Below are positions 1-6,512 of a stretch of DNA of 13,648 bases, one piece after another. The position numbers and the translations under genes were made by a program. Within the stretch, counting starts at the first letter, position 1; every line of letters starts with the position of its first letter. The stretch comes from a bacterium UBA2214. GTDB lineage: Bacteria; Zhuqueibacterota; Zhuqueibacteria; Residuimicrobiales; Residuimicrobiaceae. A model generated the notes under the pieces. The model saw only the letters and a list, made by a program, of their open reading frames with translations, made no database searches and was not told the origin of the DNA. The DNA lies in contig DCUM01000113.1 in assembly GCA_002327255.1 (NCBI GenBank), positions 32,897-46,544 on the forward strand, given 5' to 3'.

Positions 1-513
1 GAGGTTTACGAACCGTTTCTCTACAGCGACGATTTTGTCAGCCTGGGCGCATTGAGCCCGGATGCGATTGTCATCAACAGTTTCTCCAAGAGTGCCGCCA
101 TGACCGGATGGCGGCTGGGGTATGTCTCGGGTCCTGCCGATCTCATCGACGAAATGGCCATGTTGCAGCAGTACGGCTATGCGAGTACCAATTCGGTGGC
201 GCAGCGGACGGCGCTCAAAGCCTTTGAAGTGGACTATGAGGTTCAGCGCCGCAATTATCAACGCAAGCGCGATCTCGCCTATTCGATCCTGAAGGATGGA
301 TTCAGGGTAGAGGAACCCCAGGGCAGTTTTTATATCTTTCCGGAAGCGCCGCAACAGGACGCCAGCGCCTTCTTCGAGCGCGCCCGGGAGGCCGGGGTGC
401 TGATCATTCCGGGCAAGGATTTTTCCGCGCGCAACAGCCATTTCCGTATCTCGTTCGCCGTGGAGGACGGTATCCTGCAGCGCGGCCTGGAGACGTTGCT
501 CCATCTGGTCTGA
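1..513 (+). CDS. Class I/II PLP-dependent aminotransferase, C-terminal part (5' truncated)
   Basis: The window opens inside this gene; frame 1 is open from base 1 and ends at TGA 511-513, giving 170 visible residues. The motif SFSKSAAMTGWRLGY (visible residues 27-41) fits the class I aminotransferase PLP-attachment signature, with K30 as the Schiff-base lysine. The downstream PQGSFYIFP, GVLIIPGKDF and HFRISFA segments match the small C-terminal domain of AspC-like enzymes, including the arginine (FRISFA) that binds the substrate carboxylate. Family knowledge says such enzymes transfer an amino group from an amino acid to a 2-oxo acid in the cytoplasm; the substrate cannot be read from this fragment. 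It is not the DegT/DnrJ/EryC1 sugar aminotransferase fold used in nucleotide-sugar pathways, so it may be a housekeeping neighbour rather than part of the polysaccharide locus. The next gene starts about 16 bp downstream. Confidence 0.93.
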   Translation, partial: EVYEPFLYSDDFVSLGALSPDAIVINSFSKSAAMTGWRLGYVSGPADLIDEMAMLQQYGYASTNSVAQRTALKAFEVDYEVQRRNYQRKRDLAYSILKDGFRVEEPQGSFYIFPEAPQQDASAFFERAREAGVLIIPGKDFSARNSHFRISFAVEDGILQRGLETLLHLV

Positions 514-529
514 CAAACCATGTAACTTT

Positions 530-2035
530 TTGCGTCTTTTCGGGTATATAAAAGACGTGGAGAGCAGGCTTCGACATAACAGCGCCCTGCTGGCAGATCT
601 GGCTGAGGTTGCTGAGCAAATTTGCGCCACGCGTGATCTCGGGGCGATCGCCACGGCCACGGTGCGGGCGGTGGCGCGCCTGTTTATGTGCAGCTCGGTC
701 TCCTTTTCCGCCTTTGATCTGCTCACCTTCCAACCCATTCTTGATGAACACTGTGGATTTTCCGCCTCCGCTCCCCATCGGCCCCGTCTCGAACGCAGCC
801 GCGATTTGTCGGCCAGCCTCAACGCGGGCGGCGAAATTGTCACCGTGGCGGATGACAAAGCGGATGAATATTTCGTCATCTATGAACCCGAAGCCGGATT
901 CGTGGCGGATAGCTGTGAATTGCGCATCCCCTTTTTCGTCGAACCCCATTGTCTCTGCGTCCTCACCCTCGGTAAAAAGGAATCCGGTATCGATTACAGC
1001 GCCGATGAGATCAATGCCTTGCGGGTTCTGGTAAGTCTGCTGAATCGCTGCTGCAGCCGCCAGGCGGGAAATGAGAATGCGCTGCCGCCCCTGGCGGAGG
1101 TCGAACCGTACCAGCGCGCCGGCGCTTACTCGCAAATTCTCGGCCATTCCCTCAAAATCCAGGCGTTGCACGCTGTGATCGCGCAAATAGCGCCCACCGA
1201 TGCCGCAGTGCTGATCACAGGCGAAAGCGGCACCGGCAAGGAACTGGTCGCCCGCGCCATCCATCAAGCCAGCGCGCGGCGGTCGCGGCCCATGGTGATC
1301 GTCAATTGTGCCGCCTTGCCGGAAAACCTGGTGGAGAGCGAGCTCTTCGGCCATGAACGCGGCGCCTTCACCGGCGCGCTGACGCAAAAAAAAGGCAAAT
1401 TCGAATTCGCCCACCAGTCGACGCTGTTTCTCGATGAGATCGGCGATCTCAGTCCCGGCATCCAGGCCAAATTGCTGCGCGTACTCCAGGATGGCACCTT
1501 TCAGCGCATCGGCGGCCATCAACCGCTACAGAGCGATGTGCGCCTCATCGCCGCGACCAACAAGGATCTGACGTCCGCCATCGCCAGGGGAGCCTTTCGC
1601 GAGGACCTGTTTTTCCGCATCAATGTGGTGCAGATCGAGATGCCGCCGCTGCGGGAGCGGCGGGAGGATATTCCCCTGCTGATCGATCACTATTTTGCCA
1701 CTTTTGCCGAGAAATATCAATACGGGTATGCGCAGATTCATCCCGAAATTCTGGCGTGGATGCGCAACTACGCGTTCCCGGGGAATATTCGCGAGTTGAA
1801 AAATCTGGTCGAACGCGTTGTCATCATGGGGAATGATCCCGCCCTGTTGACCACCTTTGCCCGCATGCGTTCCGGCGCTGCGAGCGGCACTTCGGCCAGT
1901 CTGGATGAGCTGGAACGGCGCCACATCCGCATTATTCTGGAAGAGACCGGGCACAACAAGAGCGCTGCCGCCCGGCAGCTGGGTATCGCCCGCAAGACCC
2001 TGCGCGAAAAGATCGCGCGATATCACCTCGAGTAA
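530..2035 (+). CDS. Sigma-54-dependent transcriptional activator (GAF - AAA+ - Fis-type HTH)
   Basis: A 501-residue bacterial enhancer-binding protein that would use ATP hydrolysis to open promoters held by sigma-54 RNA polymerase. Residues ~22-175 look like a GAF-type sensor domain. The AAA+ core has Walker A GESGTGKE (231-238), the sigma-54 contact loop GAFTGA (278-283), Walker B LFLDEIGD (299-306), an arginine-rich PPLRERREDIP stretch (372-382) and FPGNIREL (416-423). A Fis-type helix-turn-helix occupies ~460-497 (KSAAARQLGIARKTLREKI). There is no receiver domain, so it probably senses a ligand or redox state rather than a phosphorelay. The start is uncertain: TTG 530 is used here, GTG 557 is an alternative, neither has a clear ribosome-binding site, and the frame stays open into the upstream gene. 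A sigma-54-like promoter lies 365 bp downstream, before the large secreted protein, its most likely target. The 3' end is tandemly duplicated. Confidence 0.95.
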   Translation: MRLFGYIKDVESRLRHNSALLADLAEVAEQICATRDLGAIATATVRAVARLFMCSSVSFSAFDLLTFQPILDEHCGFSASAPHRPRLERSRDLSASLNAGGEIVTVADDKADEYFVIYEPEAGFVADSCELRIPFFVEPHCLCVLTLGKKESGIDYSADEINALRVLVSLLNRCCSRQAGNENALPPLAEVEPYQRAGAYSQILGHSLKIQALHAVIAQIAPTDAAVLITGESGTGKELVARAIHQASARRSRPMVIVNCAALPENLVESELFGHERGAFTGALTQKKGKFEFAHQSTLFLDEIGDLSPGIQAKLLRVLQDGTFQRIGGHQPLQSDVRLIAATNKDLTSAIARGAFREDLFFRINVVQIEMPPLRERREDIPLLIDHYFATFAEKYQYGYAQIHPEILAWMRNYAFPGNIRELKNLVERVVIMGNDPALLTTFARMRSGAASGTSASLDELERRHIRIILEETGHNKSAAARQLGIARKTLREKIARYHLE

Positions 2036-2131
2036 TGGCATTCACAAGCCGCCGCCCGGCAGCCGGGCATCGCCCGCAAGACCCTGCGCGAAAAGATGAC
2101 GCGATATCACCGTGAATGATGGCATTCACAC
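1964..2131 (+). repeat. 84-bp tandem duplication covering the 3' end of the sigma-54 activator gene
   Basis: Bases 1964-2047 and 2048-2131 are two adjacent 84-bp copies (28 codons), identical at 74 of 84 positions by my own comparison. Copy 1 contains the last 23 codons of the activator, its TAA and 12 bases after it. Copy 2 keeps the same reading frame and has TGA at the equivalent place. Three differences are synonymous, four codons change residue (L to P, I to M, A to T, L to R) and one swaps stop codon type. The unit encodes helix 2 and the recognition helix of the DNA-binding domain. Confidence 0.93.
2048..2119 (+). pseudogene. Orphan second copy of the Fis-type HTH tail
   Basis: This is the coding part of copy 2 of the 84-bp duplication. 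In the activator's frame it reads AAARQPGIARKTLREKMTRY followed by HRE and TGA. It has no start codon of its own and lies behind the TAA of the intact gene, so it should not be translated except by read-through. The L-to-P change within the turn region would probably damage a helix-turn-helix. It may be a relic of unequal crossing-over with a paralogous activator gene, or a decayed tandem duplicate. Confidence 0.6.
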
Positions 2132-2160
2132 GATCGCGCCGGGATTCCTGCAATGGCGCC
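2132..2160. repeat. 29-bp dyad element, copy 1 (degenerate)
   Basis: This begins GATCGCGCCGGGATTCC and ends GGCGCC. Its first 17 bases match those of the element at 2210-2238 with one substitution, and the two align over the same 29-bp length. The outer arms GCGCC (2136-2140) and GGCGC (2155-2159) are still complementary, while the inner arm has decayed. It follows the duplicated gene tail directly. It could be a REP-like genomic palindrome or a decayed activator-binding site. Confidence 0.6.
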
Positions 2161-2209
2161 TGTTTTGGCGGGATTCTGCCCGCGGTCGATTTGGTCATGG
2201 GCTAATGCT

Positions 2210-2238
2210 GATCGCGCCGGGGTTCCAACCCCGGCGCA
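2210..2238. repeat. 29-bp dyad element, copy 2 (near-perfect palindrome)
   Basis: The arms GCGCCGGGGTT (2214-2224) and AACCCCGGCGC (2227-2237) are perfect reverse complements around a two-base centre. No T-run follows, so it is not a standard terminator. It sits about 165 bp upstream of the -24 element at 2401, within the range where sigma-54 activators bind, so it could be the upstream activating sequence. A dispersed repetitive palindrome is the main alternative. A further half-site, GCCCCGGCGC, occurs at 2261-2270. Confidence 0.6.
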
Positions 2239-2399
2239 CAGGACTCCCCTGAAGATACCCGCCCCGGCGCGTTTTTGCAATCCCGCGACCTTCACATTCG
2301 ATTCCCTTCTCGTAATTCCCGCCTTCACTCTTGAAATGATGGAACCCCCTCTCACATGGTTATTACCCTGTATCTTGTTGTAAAATAACGATGCTTTCT

Positions 2400-2416
2400 T
2401 TGGCATGCGGTTTGTA
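2400..2416 (+). promoter_or_regulatory. Putative sigma-54 (-24/-12) promoter
   Basis: The sequence TTGGCATGCGGTTTGTA matches the sigma-54 consensus YTGGCACGrNNNTTGCW at all but three defined positions. The -24 GG lies at 2402-2403 and the -12 TTG at 2412-2414. The invariant ten-base spacing between GG and the -12 dinucleotide is kept, although that dinucleotide is GT rather than GC. Transcription would start near 2427, leaving a ~47-nt leader with a Shine-Dalgarno site before ATG 2474. The adjacent upstream gene encodes a sigma-54 activator, which strengthens the call. Confidence 0.65.
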
Positions 2417-2473
2417 TCTCTCTCCCGTGCAAAACGATCAACGATTGATAACGCAACCAAGGAGATGAGCACC

Positions 2474-5400
2474 ATGAAGCGTGCGGTGTACGGGTGGATG
2501 ATGATTCTCGGACTTTTTTCAAGTCTTATATATTCAACAGCATGGACGGCTGATGTCAAGCTGAAATGGCAACCCAACAGCGATGCCGATCTGGCCGGTT
2601 ATTATATCCATTATGGAACAGCCTCGAAAACCTATACCCAAAAAGCCGATGCCGGAAATGTAAGCGCCTGGACGCTCACTGGCCTTGAAGCCAACAAGGA
2701 ATACTTTTTCGCCCTCTCGGCCTACGATGCCCTTAAAAACGAGAGCACGCGCTCGGCTGAAATCAGCGGTGTGCCGGGCGATACGCAAAAACCCGCCTTG
2801 CTGGCCGTCGTCGCTGTCGGTCAGAGTGAGCTGCGCCTGGGATTCAGCGAGACCCTTGAGCCATTCGCTGCCGAAACCATCGGAAATTATTCCATCACAC
2901 CCGCGGTGATGGTGAACAAGGCGTTTCTGCAGAGTGATCGCAAGACGGTTGTTCTCACCACCGCCGCACATACGCCCGGCGTGACCTACCAGATCGCCGT
3001 CTCCGGCGTGCGCGATATCGGCATTCCGCGCAACACCATTGCCGCCAACAGCGCCAAAAGCTACACCACCGCTGCGGTCGTGGACAGCGACAACACCCCG
3101 CCCACCATCACGCTGGCGCGGCTCACGGCAGCGGCCGGTCTCTCCGTCCATTTCAGCGAACCTTTGGATGCCACCTCGGCGATTCAGCCGGGCAATTATC
3201 ACATCAATAACGGCATCACCGTCCTGGCCGCCACCCTGAGCAGTGAAGGGAATGTGGTCCATCTCACCACATCGGAACACAACGCCGGCGTGAACTATGT
3301 CCTGACCGTCAACAATGTGCGTGACCGTTCGGCGCAGCGCAATTCAATCCTGCCCAACAGTTATTATGCCTATTCTTACGATCCCGGCGATACCCTGGGC
3401 CCGATGATCACCCTGGTTAACGCCAGCGATGCGGATCAGGTCGAGGTGCTCTTCAACGAGCCGCTCGACAAGAACAGCGCCGAAACCATCGCCAACTATA
3501 CCATTCAGGGCGGCATCACGGTGCTTGCGGCGTCTCTGGATGCTTCGGGTCAGATTGTGCGCCTGCACACCAGCGCGCATCTCCCCAATCAGCTTTACGT
3601 CCTCAATGTCCGCAATGTCTGCGACAACAGCGCGCGCAAAAACGTCATCGCCGGCGGCACGGCGTTCGGGTATGTCTTTGTGCCCGTTGATCATACGGGC
3701 CCCACCATCACGCAGGTCGTCGTCAAGGATGCCACGCACATCACCGTGCATTTTAACGAGACGGTCGATCGCCGAACGGCGGAGAATGCCTCTCACTATC
3801 AGATCAGCGACGGTGTCGCCGTACTCGCGGCGGTGCTGGATGTGGCGGGGCAAAAAGTGGATATCGAGACAACGCCCCACACCGCCGGTCAGTTGTATAT
3901 CCTGCGCGTCAATGAAGTGCTGGATGCCACTTCGGTGGGCAATGAAATTCTGCCCAACAGCTCTTACGCCTACGTCTATGGCAGCGATGATTTCGGCAGC
4001 GGTCCGACCATCGTCAGGGTGCAGATTAAAAGCGCCACGCAGCTGGTGGTGGAATTCAGCAAACCGCTGGAACGCCTCAGCGCCCAGAAAGCCGAGAATT
4101 ACCAGATCAACCGCGGCGGCACCGTGCAAACGGCCCTCCTCGATGAAGCGGCGACCTCGGTGACTCTCACCACCAGCGCCCATGAAGCCGGCAAGGTCTA
4201 TATCCTCACGATCAACAGCGTGCGCGATGCCACGGTGTATCGCCGCGCCATTCTCAACAACAGCTCCTACAGTTATCTCTATGAAGGCGCCGATACGGTC
4301 GGCCCGGTCATCAGCCTGGTCAGCGTCATCGATGCCGAGCATCTCGATGTGATGTTCAACGAGCGTATCGCCAAAAACGAAGCGGAAACGGTGTCCAACT
4401 ATGTCATCAGCGGTACGATCAATGTCAAAGCGGCGAAACTGGACGGATCGCAGCGCATCGTGCATCTCACCACTTCGGCCCACGCCGCACAAAAACTCTA
4501 TGTGCTGCGGGTCAATGGTCTCAAGGATGCCAGCGTCGAAGGCAATCTGGTGGCGCCCAACACCAGCTATGCCTATCTCTACGAACCGGCGGACGCGGTG
4601 GCGCCGGCCATCGCCATGGTGCGGGTGCGTGATATCCAGCATCTCGAGGTTTCCTTCAACGAAGCGGTGACATCGGCTTCGGCCGGGCTGGCCAGCAACT
4701 ATGCGCTCAATAAAGGCCAGGTCCTGGCGGTGACGCCGGGAACGGCCGCGCATCAGGTCGTACTGGAAATCTCCGCGCTGCAGTCGGGGCAAATTTACGT
4801 CCTGATGGTCAACAACATCAAGGATCTGGCGGGCAACACCATCGCCGCCAACAGCGCCTACACGTTCAGTTACGGACAGATCGCGGCGGAGCCGCTGCCG
4901 GCCGTGACCTCCGTGAATGTGATCAACGAGACCGAACTGCAGGTGGCGTTCAGCATGCTGCTGGACAAGACTTCGGCCACCCGGGTGGATAACTATGTCA
5001 TTCAGGACGGCGTCACGGTGAAAACAGCGCGGCTGGATGCGGCGCAGAATGTGGTATGGTTGACGACGACGGCGCATGCCGCGAACCGTCTCTATGTACT
5101 GCTGGTCAGCCGTGTGGGACGTGCCGATCGACCCGATTTGACAGTGGCCGCGAATTCGCCCTTCTTTTACATGCTGCAAAAATCGGCGGGCACGGCGCCG
5201 GGCGTGCAGCGCGTGACCGCGGCCGGGGAGATGCTGGTGGAGGTCTATTTCAATCAAAAGCTCGAACAATGGAGTGCCGAAAACCGCAGAAATTATCAAA
5301 TCTCCAACGATATCGCCGTCCTCAGCGCCGAGCTGGACGAGGCCAGCAACAAGGTCACCCTGGTCACCTCGCGCCACAAGGCGGGACTGGCGTATACCGT

Positions 5401-6280
5401 GAGCATCAGCGGTGTTCGCGGTGCGGAGAGCAGCGCGGCGCTTTCCGGTGTGATCATGGCCTATACCTTCATGCCTTCTCTGCAGGTCACCCTGGGGGGC
5501 GTTGCGGAAAGCAACATGGCATTCCTGGAAATCGGCAAGCCCTACTATGTGGATCGCAATTATGTCGTCACCGCGGCGCCCGAGGATTTGATTCGCACCA
5601 AACTCATCATGACCGCCAACAGCGACAAGGGCCGCAGCGAGTCACGCTTCATGGTGGTCACGGTGAGTCAGGCCACAGTGGTGTATGTGGGCTATGATGC
5701 CAACGCCTCTGCGGCCCCGACGTGGTTGTCGACGCGGTTCACCAAAACGGACCTGAAAATCGGCGTGTCGGAGAGCAGTGAAAAAATGACGTTGTGGGCG
5801 GGGTATTTTACGGCGGGAGAGGTGGTACTGGGAGGGAACAACGCGACGGGGGCGCGCGGCGCCAAATGCATGTATGTGGTCTTGCTGCAGGAGCCCGCGT
5901 TCGCCCGCACGTTGTCGCACGGACAGCTGGAGGAGTTGAAGGAACAGAGCGCCTTGCGGCCGGTCAGCGTGGCACTGCTGCCCAACTATCCCAATCCGTT
6001 CAACCCCTCGACCACCATTCGTTTCGAGTTGCCCTATGAGAAACGGGTGCGGTTGATCATTTACGATATTTTGGGGCGGCAGGTGCGGGTTCTGCACGAC
6101 GGCAAAGCCAATGCGGGCGTGCATGCGTTGACCTGGCACAGCACCAACGAGCAGGAGATTCCGGTTGCAGCGGGCATCTACTTTTATCGTCTTGAAGTCT
6201 GGGAGGATGCCCAGCGCAACGGCGTCACCTATCGCGAAAATTATATCACCACGACGCGCAAGATGACCTACATCAAATAG
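2474..6280 (+). CDS. Secreted FnIII / nine-repeat SbsA-type Ig-like protein with T9SS-like C-terminal sorting domain
   Basis: This is a 1268-residue exported protein. ATG 2474 is chosen because AAGGAG (2459-2464) precedes it at nine bases and it gives a clean signal peptide (residues 1-26, cleavage after STAWTA). The in-frame ATG at 2405 lies inside the putative promoter and ATG 2465 abuts the Shine-Dalgarno site. An FnIII domain spans ~27-103. Nine repeats of ~95-100 residues follow (starts near 105, 207, 308, 408, 510, 609, 709, 808 and 908). Each has the pattern 'V.F.E.L...SAE...NY.I..G..V..A.LD', then 'V.L.TS.H..G..Y.L.V..V.D' and 'N..YAY.Y', resembling SbsA-type bacterial Ig domains. A further beta domain follows (~1001-1137, with YVGYDANASAAPTWLS). 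The end (~1168-1268) is a Por/T9SS-type sorting domain (YPNPFNPSTTIRFELP, YDILGRQVR, AGIYFYRLE). It is likely a surface adhesin or matrix protein; no catalytic motif is visible. A terminator follows. Confidence 0.92.
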   Translation: MKRAVYGWMMILGLFSSLIYSTAWTADVKLKWQPNSDADLAGYYIHYGTASKTYTQKADAGNVSAWTLTGLEANKEYFFALSAYDALKNESTRSAEISGVPGDTQKPALLAVVAVGQSELRLGFSETLEPFAAETIGNYSITPAVMVNKAFLQSDRKTVVLTTAAHTPGVTYQIAVSGVRDIGIPRNTIAANSAKSYTTAAVVDSDNTPPTITLARLTAAAGLSVHFSEPLDATSAIQPGNYHINNGITVLAATLSSEGNVVHLTTSEHNAGVNYVLTVNNVRDRSAQRNSILPNSYYAYSYDPGDTLGPMITLVNASDADQVEVLFNEPLDKNSAETIANYTIQGGITVLAASLDASGQIVRLHTSAHLPNQLYVLNVRNVCDNSARKNVIAGGTAFGYVFVPVDHTGPTITQVVVKDATHITVHFNETVDRRTAENASHYQISDGVAVLAAVLDVAGQKVDIETTPHTAGQLYILRVNEVLDATSVGNEILPNSSYAYVYGSDDFGSGPTIVRVQIKSATQLVVEFSKPLERLSAQKAENYQINRGGTVQTALLDEAATSVTLTTSAHEAGKVYILTINSVRDATVYRRAILNNSSYSYLYEGADTVGPVISLVSVIDAEHLDVMFNERIAKNEAETVSNYVISGTINVKAAKLDGSQRIVHLTTSAHAAQKLYVLRVNGLKDASVEGNLVAPNTSYAYLYEPADAVAPAIAMVRVRDIQHLEVSFNEAVTSASAGLASNYALNKGQVLAVTPGTAAHQVVLEISALQSGQIYVLMVNNIKDLAGNTIAANSAYTFSYGQIAAEPLPAVTSVNVINETELQVAFSMLLDKTSATRVDNYVIQDGVTVKTARLDAAQNVVWLTTTAHAANRLYVLLVSRVGRADRPDLTVAANSPFFYMLQKSAGTAPGVQRVTAAGEMLVEVYFNQKLEQWSAENRRNYQISNDIAVLSAELDEASNKVTLVTSRHKAGLAYTVSISGVRGAESSAALSGVIMAYTFMPSLQVTLGGVAESNMAFLEIGKPYYVDRNYVVTAAPEDLIRTKLIMTANSDKGRSESRFMVVTVSQATVVYVGYDANASAAPTWLSTRFTKTDLKIGVSESSEKMTLWAGYFTAGEVVLGGNNATGARGAKCMYVVLLQEPAFARTLSHGQLEELKEQSALRPVSVALLPNYPNPFNPSTTIRFELPYEKRVRLIIYDILGRQVRVLHDGKANAGVHALTWHSTNEQEIPVAAGIYFYRLEVWEDAQRNGVTYRENYITTTRKMTYIK

Positions 6281-6309
6281 ACCGCACGGCCCTGCAAGCG
6301 CTGTGAAAG

Positions 6310-6351
6310 AACGCCGGGTGTCAGAGGGAGGGACACCGCGGCGTTTTTTTT
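6310..6351 (+). terminator. Rho-independent terminator after the Ig-repeat gene
   Basis: The left arm AACGCCGGGTGTC (6310-6322) pairs with GACACCGCGGCGTT (6332-6345) over 13 bp with a single bulged base. The loop is nine bases, and eight T residues run from 6344 to 6351. It lies 30 bp after the stop codon and separates the secreted-protein gene from the export operon. Confidence 0.93.
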
Positions 6352-6436
6352 GGTGGATCGATCCAATTCAGGCAAATGAGAGATGTGTCACAGGGAAAAA
6401 GAGCAAAACCGTGTATTTTAGGGGTGGTGATATCTG

Positions 6437-6465
6437 TTGACTTGTAACCAATTAATGGTTATATT
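6437..6465 (+). promoter_or_regulatory. Near-consensus sigma-70 type promoter for the export operon
   Basis: The -35 TTGACT (6437-6442) and -10 TATATT (6460-6465) each match the consensus at five of six positions and are separated by exactly 17 bp. Transcription should start near 6472, about 40 nt before the start codon. The spacer contains a dyad, listed separately, that could be an operator. Confidence 0.8.
6445..6461. promoter_or_regulatory. Dyad in the promoter spacer (candidate operator)
   Basis: TAACCA (6445-6450), five bases, TGGTTA (6456-6461): perfect 6-bp inverted arms that fill the space between the -35 and -10 hexamers and overlap the first two -10 bases. A dimeric regulator bound here would block RNA polymerase. 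No cognate regulator can be named from the sequence. Confidence 0.45.
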
Positions 6466-6474
6466 TCCGTTCAA

Positions 6475-6491
6475 GTGTACAAAAATTACAC
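6475..6491. promoter_or_regulatory. Second dyad just after the predicted transcription start
   Basis: GTGTA (6475-6479), seven AT-rich bases, TACAC (6487-6491). Its centre is 30 bp downstream of the centre of the spacer dyad, about three helical turns. It could be a second, different operator or a weak hairpin at the 5' end of the mRNA. Five-base arms can arise by chance. Confidence 0.25.
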
Positions 6492-6512
6492 AGACCAGAG
6501 GGAGGTCTTGCG

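Larger units (their letters stand above)
2036..2399. other. Gene-free regulatory region between the activator and the secreted-protein gene
   Basis: I find no credible gene here; short open frames on both strands have neither ribosome-binding sites nor recognisable products. The region holds the duplicated activator tail (to 2131), the two 29-bp dyads, a small GCGGG/CCCGC hairpin (2168-2183) and a more AT-rich final ~120 bp leading to the -24/-12 promoter. No convincing terminator for the activator gene was seen: the GC-rich CCCCGGCGCG at 2262-2271 is followed by five T residues but lacks a close partner arm. Confidence 0.6.

Noticed and set aside
544..552. TATATAAAA as a -10 element for the activator gene
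   Set aside because: There is no -35 at acceptable spacing and it lies inside the coding frame for the chosen start; an AT-rich codon run is the simpler reading.
404..1522. 372-codon minus-strand open frame opposite the aminotransferase end and the activator
   Set aside because: It is an antisense image of conserved AAA+ codons with low-complexity composition and no family motif.
2405..2473. Longer start (ATG 2405) for the Ig-repeat protein
   Set aside because: It overlaps the -24/-12 promoter, lacks a ribosome-binding site and would put 23 extra residues before a textbook signal peptide; ATG 2474 has AAGGAG at nine bases.
2107..2577. 156-codon minus-strand open frame over the regulatory region and the start of the secreted-protein gene
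   Set aside because: It crosses the duplicated tail, both dyads, the promoter and the signal-peptide coding region, and has no ribosome-binding site or recognisable domain.
3344..5377. 677-codon minus-strand open frame opposite the Ig-repeat gene
   Set aside because: Its apparent internal repeats (e.g. recurring DGDxxGxxVI-like patterns) are just the reverse-strand image of the Ig repeats; no ribosome-binding site or recognisable product.
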